Made by a program: the position numbers and the translations under genes. This document shows, piece after piece, positions 37,101 to 47,282 of a stretch of DNA of 64,000 bases. Origin of the DNA: Adiantum capillus-veneris (taxonomy: Eukaryota > Streptophyta > Polypodiopsida > Polypodiales > Pteridaceae); assembly GCA_014529385.2 (NCBI GenBank), contig CM043944.1, positions 58,766,268-58,830,267 on the forward strand. The letters are read 5' to 3'. The notes under the pieces were generated by a model. It ran no database searches. It saw only the letters and a list, made by a program, of their open reading frames with translations, and was not told the origin of the DNA. The stretch's first letter is position 1; every line of letters starts with the position of its first letter.

Positions 37101-37717
37101 CAAGCTTTAGAAATTACATAAAAAGTGTACTTTAAGGCAAAAAAATATACCTTCCATATGAGCATTGCTAATAAAAGAGCAGGAGCATTGTACCAACTCC
37201 CTTTAGATGCCTTCTTCTCACAAGTAAGCTCTACCTCTATCCATCGAATCCAATCTTGGGGAAAGTCTTTCATTAAAGAATCTTTGCTTGCCACAGCCAG
37301 TTTTTGGAGCAAGAAGATCTCCTGCCCAAAATTTGTGCTCACAGTGGTTCTACCAATCCTAAACCACAATATCTTAAATTAAATGGCAGTAGAATGACAT
37401 CGATAAAGTAATAGCAATAACGTTCAAAACAACAAATGTGCTTACTCATTTTGAGAGCGCAAAGCTAGCATAAGCTCCCCCTCTGCACTTCTATCAACAA
37501 AGACAAATTGACATTTCACAGAACAATGTCTCCACTTTATCATTGAAAATTCTACAACAACAAAAAAGAAAATTAGAAAGCATAGAGTAATACAAGTCAA
37601 CTTTACATTAAACAAAAAAAGAAATCACTTACGTGTTTTTATTAAGCGCATCCAAGTTTTCAAACGGTGATTACCATCCCAAACGATTAATTTTTTCCCC
37701 CTTAAGTCTTCCCACTC

Positions 37718-37932
37718 TGAAGTCGCGGAGTGGAGCGTGGGTCGACTCTCTCTCACACACACACAGTGAGCTTACACAGTACAGTACGCAGAGAACTGTT
37801 AGAAGGCTTATCTCCCAATTCCTTAGTATTCACAAAGTATAAGTTAGTATATACAAAGAGTTAGAGGTAAGTGAGTTAGGCGGGCGGCCGGCCATATCCG
37901 CATAAGAGGCCACTTGGGCTTTAATCCCAACA
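37718..37932 (-). repeat. 3' LTR of copia-1
   Basis: 215 bp. Compared with 43049-43263 I count about four substitutions (near the start, in the middle and in the GGCGGGC block). Confidence 0.93.
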
Positions 37933-38016
37933 ACCTCCCACTTAAAGTCCAATGTGGCACTTTAAGTAACTGTAAATCTATGAACATAAATGTACAAAGA
38001 TTTACATGGCTGCCAT

Positions 38017-41000
38017 CTATCCAATGCCCAATAACTCACGACAATGCACAAAGCCCTCTCCTGGAAGTCCCTTTGTGAGTAGATCAGCAGGATTGTCCTT
38101 GGTGTGGATCTTCAGCAGTTGTATCTGCTTGTCTTCAAGTACTTCCCTAATGAAGTGATATTTCACATCAATATGCTTAGTCTTCGAATGGAACACTGGA
38201 TTCTTTGCCAATTGTATAGCACTTTGACTATCACAATATAACTCTGGCATATCTACTTTGATTCCCAAGTCTGCAACCAATCTACCAAGCCAAATAGCTT
38301 CTTTGCATGCCTCATTTGCTGCAACATACTCAGCTTCTGTAGTAGACTGCGTAACACAATCTTGTAATCGAGATCGCCATGATATGGCACCTCCAGCCAA
38401 TGTAAAGACATAGCCTGATGTAGATCTCCTCTTATCCAAGTCTCCTGCATAATCTGAGTCAGTGTATCCTCTGACACTCAAATCCTGACTACCATAGCAT
38501 ATGCACATACTCTTTGTATGTTTTAAGTATCTCATGATACCTTTCACTGCCTCCCAATGTTTCTTGCCGGAATTTGACATATATCTGCTAACCACTCCCA
38601 CTGCAAATGCAATATCTGGACGTGTAGCAATCATTGCATACATCAAACTACCCACTGCAGACGCATATGGAATCTTATCCATTTCAGCCTTTTCTTCCTC
38701 AGACACAGGACAATCTTGTTTGCTAAGTTTCACATATGGTGGCAATGGAACACTCAATGCCTTTCCCTTCTCCATATTGAAACGTTGCAAAACCTTGTCA
38801 ATATACTCTGTTTGAGATAACCAAATCAACTTCTTTGATCTGTCTCTCTCAATGCGCATACCAAGTATATGACTTGCCTCACCCATGTCTTTCACGTCAA
38901 ACGATTTTGCCATCTTTGACTTCAAAGCTGAAATTTCTTCCAAGTGTTTGCCAGCAATCAACATGTCATCCACATACAAAATAAGGATCAGCCAACTGCC
39001 ATCCTTAGCCTTCTTTGTATATAGACAGTGATCGAACTCACTACGTTTGTAGCCTTGAGAAAGCATAAACTGGTGGAACTTATGGTACCATGCCCTCGGT
39101 GATTGTTTTAATCCATAAAGACTCTTTAACAACTGGCATACCAAATGTTCCATGCCTTTCTCAACAAACCCTTCTGGCTGCTGCATGTAAATTTCCACAT
39201 CTAAATCACCATGCAAGAACGCTGTCTTGACATCCATTTGGTGCAACACCGAATCCAATATAGCAACCAATGCAAGAAAGCATCTCAATGTAGTCATCTT
39301 GACCACTGGAGAGAAGACTTCATCAAAGTCAATGCCTTGTTCTTGCTTAAAGCCCTTGGCAACAAGCCTTGCTTTGTACTTTGGCTGACTATCATGAGCG
39401 GTGATCTTATACCTGTAAACCCATTTACAAGGTAGAGCCTTTTTGCCCTGTGGTAATTTAACCAACTTCCATGTCTCGTTTTTATGCAGAGCTGTCATCT
39501 CCGACTGCATGGCCAACTGCCATTTTTTCGAGTCAACCATTTGTAATGATTCCTTGTAACAAGATGGTTCTCCGCAATCTGTGAGCATGACATAATTTAG
39601 AGATGGCACATAACGATCAGGTGGTTTGGAGACACGCTCAGAACGTCTCACCACAACTGATTCTGCCTCTCTAGCCACTATAGGCTGTTCCTGAGCCTGA
39701 CCATGCTGTCTTGATGTGCTAGCACTAGGTCCATCTTCCCTGAAGACAACTCTTCTGATCTCCTCTATCTTCTCTGGCTTAGCGTGAAACTTGGCTTCAT
39801 TGAAATGCACATCATTGCTACGAATAAGCTTTCTGGACTCAGGATCCCAAAGCCGGTAACCCATCTCGCCCGATTCTCCGTAGCCAAGAAATATACACTT
39901 CTTGCTCTTTGGTTCTAACTTATTTCTGAACTCCTTAGGAATACGGCTATAAGCTTCACAACCAAAGACTCTGAGATGCTTATACGAAGGTGCCTTGCCT
40001 GTCCATAGCATCTCGGCCACTGCACTCTTATCCAGAACCCTACTAGGAGACCTGTTGATCAAATGGACTACTGTAGCCACTGCTTCCGCCCAAAATCCAT
40101 CAGGCAACTCAGCATTTGACAACATGCTTCTGACCTTCTCTTGTATGGTCCTATTCATACGTTCTGCAACCCCATTTTGTGAAGGATTATATGGTGCAGT
40201 AAGTTCCCGCTTAATCCCTTTTGTTTCACAAAAGTCTTGAAAAGCTTTGGAAACGTACTCTCCACCATTGTCAGTTCTCAAGCACTTCAGCTTCTGACCA
40301 CTCTGATTCTCCACCAGCTGCAAGAATGTCTTAAAGACCTTGAGCACCTCATCCTTGTGCTTCAAGAAGTAAACCCATACTTTGCGAGAATAGTCATCTA
40401 TGAATGTACAAAAGTACGCTGCTCCCCCTAGTGACAAACTAGGCATTGGTCCGCATAGATCACTGTGTACAAGAGCTAACCGTTCGTCCCTACGATTCCT
40501 CTTTGATCTGTGCGGTTCCTGTGTTTGCTTACCATAAACACAATGCTCACAAAACTCAAAATCTTGAAATGAAAAGCCAGGCAAATAACCATAATGAGAA
40601 AGTATTTCCATTCCTCTTTTTGACATATGTCCCAACCTACGATGCCACAGTGACACACTTGGCTGCTCAATCACATTAATTACATGGTTTTTAACCTCTG
40701 AAACATGTAAAGTGTACAGAGTTCCTGACTTGCTGCCATGTGCTACAGTCATCGAACCTTTGGAGATCTTCCAAGCGCTGTTCCCAAAAACTGTCACATA
40801 ACCCGCATCATCCAACTTCCCTGTACTAATCAAGCTCTTTCGGATTGCTGGAACATGTCTGACATTCTTGAGCCATAAAGAAGAGCCATTCTGAAACTTC
40901 AACTGCACATCTCCCACTCCAAGTATGTCACAAACCTGCTCATTGCCAAGTCTGACATAATCTTTAGTAGCCACATATGATGTAAACCACTCTTTGTGCG

Positions 41001-41982
41001 GAGAAACATGTAAAGATGCCCCTGAGTCGATAATCCAATCACTCATAGCATGTCCATCCTCTGCAGTCAAGAAAACAGAATCAAGATTGCTTGTAAGGAA
41101 GATGTCACCAGTTGCTATACCAGAATCACTGTCTGAACCAGATCCTGTGACATTCACCTCTTCAATCTTTACTGAACTCTTCTTTTCATCTTGCTCAGAA
41201 CTCTTTGTTTTGCCTTTTTCTTGTTTCCACTTCGTACAGTCTCGCTTCATGTGACCCTTCTTGCCACAATGGTAGCATTCTATGTCATCCTTTGACTTCG
41301 AATCACGAGACTTACTTCGGTTTTGTGCCTTCTTACCCTTCTTCTCTTTAAACTGTTGTCTCCCTCGAACGACCAAAGCACTATTGCCTTTGCCTTTGTC
41401 AATGTTCTTCCTGTTCACTTCCTCTGTGAGCAAGTTGGCTTCTACATTGGCACTTGTAAGACCTTCTGGCGCGACAGAATTACTTAACGCTGTACGAAAA
41501 GTATCCCAACTGTCTGGCAAAGTGATTAAGAGAAACATAGCCTTCACTGAATCTGGAAAGACTATCTCCTGTGCTGTTAATTGGCTGAAAATTGTGTGAA
41601 ATTCATTCAGATGATTTGACATGGCTGTCCCTTCCTTCATCTTCAAATCCACCAATTTATTGAGCCAGTAAATCTGAGAAGCAGCTTTTTGTTTATCGTA
41701 CATACCACATAGCTTTTGCCATAGGCCATACGCTGTAGTCTCTTCTGCTACGTTGAAGTAAACATTTTCTACCAGTGTCAGCATGATTGTGTAACAAGCT
41801 AACTCGTCAAGATCTTCCCACTCATCTTTAGCCATACCTTCTGGTCTCTCCCCTTTGAGCTTCAGTGGCTTCACTTGTTTTTTCTGCACCAAAACCTGCC
41901 AAATCTGCTTCTTCCAGAATGGAAAGTTTGTGCCATCCAACTTCTTTATGTTGTAAAGAGTCTCACTTTGAGAAGATGCCAT
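38017..41982 (-). CDS. Copia-1 gag-pol polyprotein
   Basis: 1321 codons without a stop. I choose the ATG at 41982 (MASSQSETLYNIKKLDG), as copia gags usually begin this way; the frame is open 62 codons further upstream. Domains by residue: gag with UBN2-like region (YGLWQKLCGMYD) about 1-230; CCHC knuckle CYHCGKKGHMKRDC about 234-248; protease WIIDSGASLHVS about 315-325; integrase HHCC (HRRLGH...CEHCVYGK), core D at SDLCGP, D at TDNGGEY, E at GVAERMNR, about 430-600; RT YVDDML about 1003; RNase H TDSDYAGD about 1175 and the Glu motif TTEAEYVA. All catalytic residues are present, so it may encode active proteins. Confidence 0.93.
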   Translation of the reverse strand: MASSQSETLYNIKKLDGTNFPFWKKQIWQVLVQKKQVKPLKLKGERPEGMAKDEWEDLDELACYTIMLTLVENVYFNVAEETTAYGLWQKLCGMYDKQKAASQIYWLNKLVDLKMKEGTAMSNHLNEFHTIFSQLTAQEIVFPDSVKAMFLLITLPDSWDTFRTALSNSVAPEGLTSANVEANLLTEEVNRKNIDKGKGNSALVVRGRQQFKEKKGKKAQNRSKSRDSKSKDDIECYHCGKKGHMKRDCTKWKQEKGKTKSSEQDEKKSSVKIEEVNVTGSGSDSDSGIATGDIFLTSNLDSVFLTAEDGHAMSDWIIDSGASLHVSPHKEWFTSYVATKDYVRLGNEQVCDILGVGDVQLKFQNGSSLWLKNVRHVPAIRKSLISTGKLDDAGYVTVFGNSAWKISKGSMTVAHGSKSGTLYTLHVSEVKNHVINVIEQPSVSLWHRRLGHMSKRGMEILSHYGYLPGFSFQDFEFCEHCVYGKQTQEPHRSKRNRRDERLALVHSDLCGPMPSLSLGGAAYFCTFIDDYSRKVWVYFLKHKDEVLKVFKTFLQLVENQSGQKLKCLRTDNGGEYVSKAFQDFCETKGIKRELTAPYNPSQNGVAERMNRTIQEKVRSMLSNAELPDGFWAEAVATVVHLINRSPSRVLDKSAVAEMLWTGKAPSYKHLRVFGCEAYSRIPKEFRNKLEPKSKKCIFLGYGESGEMGYRLWDPESRKLIRSNDVHFNEAKFHAKPEKIEEIRRVVFREDGPSASTSRQHGQAQEQPIVAREAESVVVRRSERVSKPPDRYVPSLNYVMLTDCGEPSCYKESLQMVDSKKWQLAMQSEMTALHKNETWKLVKLPQGKKALPCKWVYRYKITAHDSQPKYKARLVAKGFKQEQGIDFDEVFSPVVKMTTLRCFLALVAILDSVLHQMDVKTAFLHGDLDVEIYMQQPEGFVEKGMEHLVCQLLKSLYGLKQSPRAWYHKFHQFMLSQGYKRSEFDHCLYTKKAKDGSWLILILYVDDMLIAGKHLEEISALKSKMAKSFDVKDMGEASHILGMRIERDRSKKLIWLSQTEYIDKVLQRFNMEKGKALSVPLPPYVKLSKQDCPVSEEEKAEMDKIPYASAVGSLMYAMIATRPDIAFAVGVVSRYMSNSGKKHWEAVKGIMRYLKHTKSMCICYGSQDLSVRGYTDSDYAGDLDKRRSTSGYVFTLAGGAISWRSRLQDCVTQSTTEAEYVAANEACKEAIWLGRLVADLGIKVDMPELYCDSQSAIQLAKNPVFHSKTKHIDVKYHFIREVLEDKQIQLLKIHTKDNPADLLTKGLPGEGFVHCRELLGIG

Positions 41983-43048
41983 ATCTGCCAAACTGCTTAC
42001 TCCTGAGAAAAATCCGGCAGAGTTTCCCCTGTAAACTGGCCTCTGTACACAGTAAACAAGCTGTAATAAACAAGCTGAACACCTCTCCTCAGGAACTGTC
42101 AGTATTTTGAAAATTTTTGACAGAGTCTCCCCTGTAAACTGAGCTCTGGGAACCAAAAGATAGCTCAAAAAACAATCATAAATAGCTGACCAGTGACAAA
42201 TCTAAAAAATATCTGTAATATGTTGTCCTGTAAGCATACACTCTCTCCTCTCTGGGCGATGACAGAACCTGTATCTGTTTCAAGACTAAACCCTGAACAA
42301 TGCCTCAACGGCCTGACGCATAAGATGCAATCCAGTGTCTACACAAAGTCATACATCCTAAGGGATAAAAGTCGCCGAAGAGGATGCGTGTAGAGGGGAA
42401 CTCCAGCAACCTAATCCACCTCACACTGGGTAACCCAGCCCCCAGTGCTTGGCTTCAAAAAACCTCACACACGACCCTCTCAGATGGCTCAGCAAACTGC
42501 CCAGAACTAGCATACATCCTATAATAGACCAATCACTGTCCTATGACCACTGTGGCGGTCTGTCTGCTAGCGTGACTCACAACTAGCAGACCCACAATCA
42601 CAGTACATCAATCTGCAATACATGCCAATGGTGTCAAGCCGTCGTATGGCCACACCTCCCCTGGAACCTGGCAAGCACAAGAAGTAGCAATGCAGACTGC
42701 AATATATATATCTGATCATATATATGTGTACCTGGTCTATAGATGATGCTCTGAAGACTAATAAGTGATGTATGTCGATGCCGATATTGATGGCGACCAC
42801 CTCCTGCTTGCCAATCTACACAAGACGGATTTCTTTGCGGCTGAAATCTATCTTCTGCTGTAGTGCTTAGAACGAAATTCTGAGGGCATAAACGGCTTCG
42901 AAAGGGGGGTAAAACTTCAGGTCACCTGATTGAAACGCTCCCGGAACGCCGAGTGTGAATTTTCGAACTCCGGATCCAGAATCTGCCGAAAAAGTGCGCG
43001 CGCGCGCGATTGCGCAAAACCGCACTGAACCAAGGCTCTGATACCAAT
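41983..43048 (-). other. Copia-1 5' leader and primer-binding site
   Basis: Non-coding leader of about 1 kb. The primer site lies at about 43034-43048. The first 200 bases after it (about 42848-43048) closely resemble the leader of copia-2 (about 53838-54052), including CTGAGGGC, CGGCTTCG-AAGGGGGGTAAA, CTCCCGGAACG and a GCGATTGCGC-like run, although the two LTRs differ. Confidence 0.75.
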
Positions 43049-43263
43049 TGAAGTCGCAGAGCGGAGCGTGGGTCGACTCTCTCTCACACACACACAGTGA
43101 GCTTACATAGTACAGTACGCAGAGAACTGTTAGAAGGCTTATCTCCCAATTCCTTAGTATTCACAAAGTATAAGTTAGTATATACAAAGAGTTAGAGGTA
43201 AGTGAGTTAGGCGGGCGGGCGGCCATATCCGCATAAGAGGCCACTTGGGCTTTAATCCCAACA
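43049..43263 (-). repeat. 5' LTR of copia-1
   Basis: 215 bp, the upstream LTR of the element. It should hold the promoter; no TATA box is clear. Confidence 0.93.
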
Positions 43264-43989
43264 CACTCAAGGGGAAGGGAATTATCAAAATCATCACTTA
43301 TTTCTCGCCAAATAGACCCCCATTCATCTTTGTCTAAGTCGGAAACATAATGTTGATCATGGCCTGGCTTCTTAAATGACACAAGAAATGGAGCTCCAAG
43401 CACACTGTATCCAGACATCTCAAACCTTTTCACCAAGCCCTAAGTGCCTGGACCCACCGCTCTAATGGCTTCATTTTCAATCAATCTACAAAGAGGAATT
43501 CGAGGAGGTTCCCCACCTCTCTTTACAATAAAACCCTCTACAATCTCCTCTAATATTTGACCATGAACATCCTTTCCAAATACTGTTGGATGATCGGGAG
43601 GTTTAGCAACAATTGTTGTTGCTTCAGACACGCTGTGAGCCACCAATTCACCTTGTGTAGCATGAATATCTATGAACACCTCTTCTTCATGCACATCACT
43701 CAATATATCCTCTTCTTCATGCACATCACCAAAATATCCTCCTTTCGATGGACATTGGAAGAAAGCAATGGAAGATCGTGCATTGGCCCTATGCCCTGTA
43801 GTGCCAAACCTTAATGTGTATCCTACTCCTACAAGCAAAAAACAATAAGAACACAAATAGTTTAGTGAGTATGATGAGAAAAAAGAAAAGAAAACAAATA
43901 GCTTAATGTATTTGAACTTACTTTGAGAGATACCTGTCCTGCCACGTTTAGATGGTGTACGAGCCATAATCTATTAACCACAAACAACA

Positions 43990-45059
43990 AAAATCTTCTT
44001 AGCAATGACAATAAAAATATAAATTCTAAATTTTGGCAGCATAACGGCGTAAAATGCAAACTAAAAAAAAAAACCATTCTCAACTTGCTCATGGCAAGGA
44101 AAAATACAAATCCACTTTGACATTTGTATACCTCTTCTCTACAACGACCTGTTCTTACATCATTGTAATTGTTACTGTAAGTGAGTATGCAAGTGTGTTA
44201 AAGTGTGTGAATGCAAGTGTTTATATGTGTGTGTGTGTGGATGTATGCATGATTGTGTGTGTGAATGTAAGTGTAATATGTGTGTGTCTTTATGCATGAT
44301 TGTGTATGTGTTTGTGCTATGTATGCAAGTGTGTTGATGTTGTGAATGCAAGTGTTTATATATGTGTATGTGTGTATGTATGCAAGTGTGTTGATGTTGT
44401 GAATGCAAGTGTTTATATATGTGGGTGTATGTATGTATGTGTGTGTATGCAAGTGCATGTGTGCATGATTATGTGTGTGTGAATGTAAGTGTAATATGTG
44501 TGTGTATGCAATTGTGTTGATGTTGTGAATAAAAGTGTTTATATATATGTATGTGTGTATATGCTTGACAATACAAATATAAAATTCTAAATTTCGGCAG
44601 CATAACGGCGTAAAATGCAAATTACAAAAAAAACCATTCTCAACTTGCTCATAGCAAGGAAAAATACAAATCCACTTTGACATTTGTATACCTCTTCTCT
44701 ACAACGACCTGTTCTTACATCATTGTAATTGTTACTCTAAGTGTGTTTAATATGTGTGTATGCAAGTGTGTTGATGTGTGTGAATGCAAGTGTTTATATG
44801 TGTGTGTGTGTGTGTGGATGTATGCATGATTGTGTGTGTGTGTGAATGTAAGTGTAATATGTGTGTGTCTGTATGCATGATTGTGTGTGTGTTTGTGCTA
44901 TGTATGCAAGTGTGTTGATGTTGTGAATGCAAATGTTTATATGTGTATGTGTGTATGTATGCAAGTGTGTTGATGGTGTGAATGCAAGTGTTTATATATG
45001 TATGTGTGTATGTATGCAAGTGTGTTGATGTTGTGAATGCAAGTGTTTATATATGTGGG

Positions 45060-45091
<32 letters not shown>

Positions 45092-45800
45092 TGTGTGTGT
45101 ATGCAAGTGGATGTGTGCATGATTATGTGTGTGTGGAATGTAAGTGTAATATGTGTGTGTATGCAAGTGTGTTGATGTTGTGAAATAAAATTGTTTATAT
45201 ATGTGTATGTGTGTATATACTTGACAATACAAATATAAAATTCTAAATTTCGGCAGCTAACGGCGTAAAATGCAAATTACAAAAAAAACATTCTCAACTT
45301 GCTCATGGCAAGGAAAAATACAAATCCACTTTGACATTTGTATACCTCTTCTCTACAACGACCTGTTCTTACATCATTGTAATTGTTACTCTAAGTGTGT
45401 TTAATATGTGTGTATGCAAGTGTGTTGATGTGTGTGAATGCAAGTGTTTATATGTGTGTGTGTGTGGATGTATGCATGATTGTGTGTGTGTGTGAATGTA
45501 AGTGTAATATGTGTGTGTCTGTATGCATGATTGTGTGTGTGTTTTTGCTATGTATGCAAGTGTGTTGATGTTGTGAATGTAAGTGTTTATATGTGTATGT
45601 GTGTATGTATGCAAGTGTGTTGATGTTGTGAATGCAAGTGTATATTATATGTGGGTGTTATGTGATGTACATGGAATGTGTGTGTATGTAAGTTGTTATT
45701 GTGTGTGGTATACATGTGATGTGTGTGTGTTTGTGCTATGTGTGCAAGTGTATAGGATGTATTGTGTTTCACTGTGTGTGTGTGAGTGTGTGAGTGTGTG
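43990..45800 (+). repeat. Three tandem units of about 600 bp: motif array 2 plus a TG-rich minisatellite
   Basis: Each unit has a conserved head (near 44005, 44570 and 45228: TTCTAAATTT-GGCAGC-TAACGGCG, then CTTGCTCATGGCAAGG, CCACTTTGACATTTGTATACC and CTACAACGACCTGTTC) and a TG-rich tail of smaller units built from GCAAGTGTGTTGATGTTGTG and GCAAGTGTTTATAT. The head motif matches array 1 at 33740-34150. ORFs of CVCV or HTHT type here are repeat artefacts. Confidence 0.85.
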
Positions 45801-45820
45801 TGCGCTTACTGGGAAACGCT

Positions 45821-45966
45821 GCCCGATCCACCGGAGGAGGTCCAATGGGAAGCTCCATTTGGAGCTCATCATGCCTTGAAAGGCATTGGGGAGCTACGCG
45901 GCTGCCCTTCACCAAGCTTTCAAGGATGGTGGGAGCTCCATTGACCTTTCCTCCAGTGGATCGGGC
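45821..45966 (+). ncRNA. 146-bp foldback (hairpin) of unknown role
   Basis: GCCCGATCCACCGGAGGA at the left pairs with TCCTCCAGTGGATCGGGC at the right. Inner parts also pair: CCAATGGGAAGCTCC with GGGAGCTCCATTG, and CATGCCTTGAAAGGC with the GCTTTCAAGGATGG region. This leaves a loop of about 20 nt around GGGGAGCTACGCGG. GC-rich in an AT/TG-rich setting. It could be a microRNA-type precursor, a small foldback element, or a transposon-end structure. No expression evidence is available here. Confidence 0.5.
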
Positions 45967-46077
45967 GGATGAGCGTGCCACAGGTTAAGCACACACACAC
46001 ACACACACAAACAATTCACACACATGTCGTGACGTACAACACTCTACACACACACACAGTACCTTGTCTTCTCTTAC

Positions 46078-46230
46078 TCCTTCTTCTTCACAGCAAAACT
46101 CCACTTTCTCTTCACTCCACTTTCATCTCCTTCTTCACAGAAAAACTTCACTTTCACTTCACTCCACTTCAATCTCAATTAAAACTCCATTTAAACTTCA
46201 CTCCACTTTCATCTCAACTACTACTTTTTT
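46078..46230 (-). repeat. Inverted copy of the 31.5-kb and 31.8-kb repeats
   Basis: CCTTCTTCTTCACAGCAAAA, CTCCACTTT-TCTTCACTCC and ACTTTCATCTCAATTAAAA are the reverse complement, with changes, of 31486-31570 and 31802-31866. Internal duplication has given three CACTCCACTT units. The arms bracket about 14.6 kb holding the small ORF and the methyltransferase-like gene, as terminal or subterminal inverted repeats would. Confidence 0.55.
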
Positions 46231-46866
46231 CACACACACCATATATTACAAAAATGATATTGTGGTATAAACACTCACACACACACATTCATTTATATAT
46301 ATATATGTATATACACACACAAAGATATACAAAAAATGGATTCATATATATAGTTTTACTAAAAAAATACTATGTTCTTTACACACACACAACCATATAT
46401 TTAAAAAAATGATTGTATGTGTTTGTGTGTATAAAAAACGTAGCATTCTTAAAGTTAAGTCATGCACACACACACACACACAAAATGTAAAAACTATGTG
46501 CACAGTTAAATATCTTATGTGCACATACACTCAACTTAAATATCTTAACTTAAAAAAATGCACATACACTCAACTTAAAAATATCTTAACTTAAACTATG
46601 TGCACATACACTTAACTTAAATATCTTAACTTAATAAAATGCTACGTTGTTTACACACACCCACAAAATCATTTATACACACGCACAGTAATGTATATAA
46701 CTTAACTAAAATAATTATATATACACACTACCAAAAACACACACATATATATATAAAATGGCAAGATGGAATCATATATATAGCTTAGCTAAAAAAATTA
46801 CTACGTTTTTTATACAAAGTTAGTCATATAGAATGTTACGTTTTTTATACACACACTCACACAATC

Positions 46867-46925
<59 letters not shown>

Positions 46926-47282
46926 ATGAAGACACTATTAGACTGCATTAAATGTAGTCCTTGAACCACCATTTAGAAATTAAATGGCCCCTCAAATTTG
47001 ATGACATATTCCACTGCACATACATTCAGAACCGTCATATATTAAATGCACTTCTTCAATTATGATTTTCATTATTCTTTGAGCCGTCACAAGATCTTAT
47101 GCAACTGTCTTTTCGTCTACCTACCAATCTTTCACTTTCATTAACCTTCACATCTTTCATTAACTTTCACCAGTTTCATTAACCTTCACTTTATCTTTAA
47201 CTTTCATTAACCTTCACCACCTTCACTTAATCCACCACAGTTTTCTCACATCTCCACCCTATAATTTGTTGCTTGAGAGAAT
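46231..47282. repeat. AC/AT-rich degenerate repeats upstream of the transposase gene
   Basis: Repeated TACGTT-TTTATACACACAC and CAATCATATATATA blocks, with (AT)n(AC)n at about 46868-46921, then about 360 bp of less repetitive sequence with CTTTCATTAACCTTCAC repeats at 47126-47225. No gene seen; the segment presumably contains the promoter of the gene at 47283. Confidence 0.6.

Larger units (their letters stand above)
37718..43263 (-). mobile_element. Ty1/copia retrotransposon copia-1, near-intact
   Basis: LTRs of 215 bp at 37718-37932 and 43049-43263 (TGTTGGG...TTCA on the minus strand) differ at about four positions. The 5-bp target duplication CACTC lies at 37713-37717 and 43264-43268. The primer site TTGGTATCAGAGCC next to the 5' LTR fits initiator-Met tRNA. 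A purine-rich tract precedes the 3' LTR. One uninterrupted gag-pol frame lies inside. It landed in a coding exon of the ParB-methyltransferase-like gene, and precise removal of element plus one duplication restores that reading frame. Confidence 0.95.
34405..43967 (-). pseudogene. ParB-like plus beta-class DNA methyltransferase-like gene, split by a copia element
   Basis: About 15 exons with GT-AG introns and matching phases: 43934-43967, 43269-43828 continuing at 37633-37712 across the copia insertion (one CACTC copy at 37713-37717), 37446-37552, 37151-37358, 36927-37053, 36657-36799, 36262-36573, 35944-36150, 35665-35850, 35500-35578, 35300-35417, 35001-35219, 34731-34921, and a last exon from 34649 or 34621 to 34405. 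The N-part has IPLCRLIENEAIR and, after the insertion, IVWDGNHRL, as in ParB/sulfiredoxin domains (DG-HR signature). The C-part has LLFADFPTNL at the place of motif IV (DPPY-like, degenerate), then YVADNGWYITL, and last VVDMFSGCGGLG with CIDSDPEVF (motif I, SAM binding). This permuted order is that of N6-adenine/N4-cytosine methylases. Lesions: TAG at 43440-43442, the copia insertion, and an uncertain last splice. Middle helical region unknown. Confidence 0.7.

Noticed and set aside
37633-37842. Plus-strand ORF at the copia-1 LTR border
   Set aside because: It runs across the LTR and the opposite strand of a methyltransferase-like exon and has no motif.
42960-43020. (CG)n run as a Z-DNA or CpG-island promoter
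   Set aside because: It lies in the copia-1 leader and has a counterpart in the copia-2 leader, so it belongs to the elements.
44170-45780. CRISPR-like array of repeats and spacers
   Set aside because: Units are contiguous TG-rich minisatellites without unique spacers, in a plant nuclear context.
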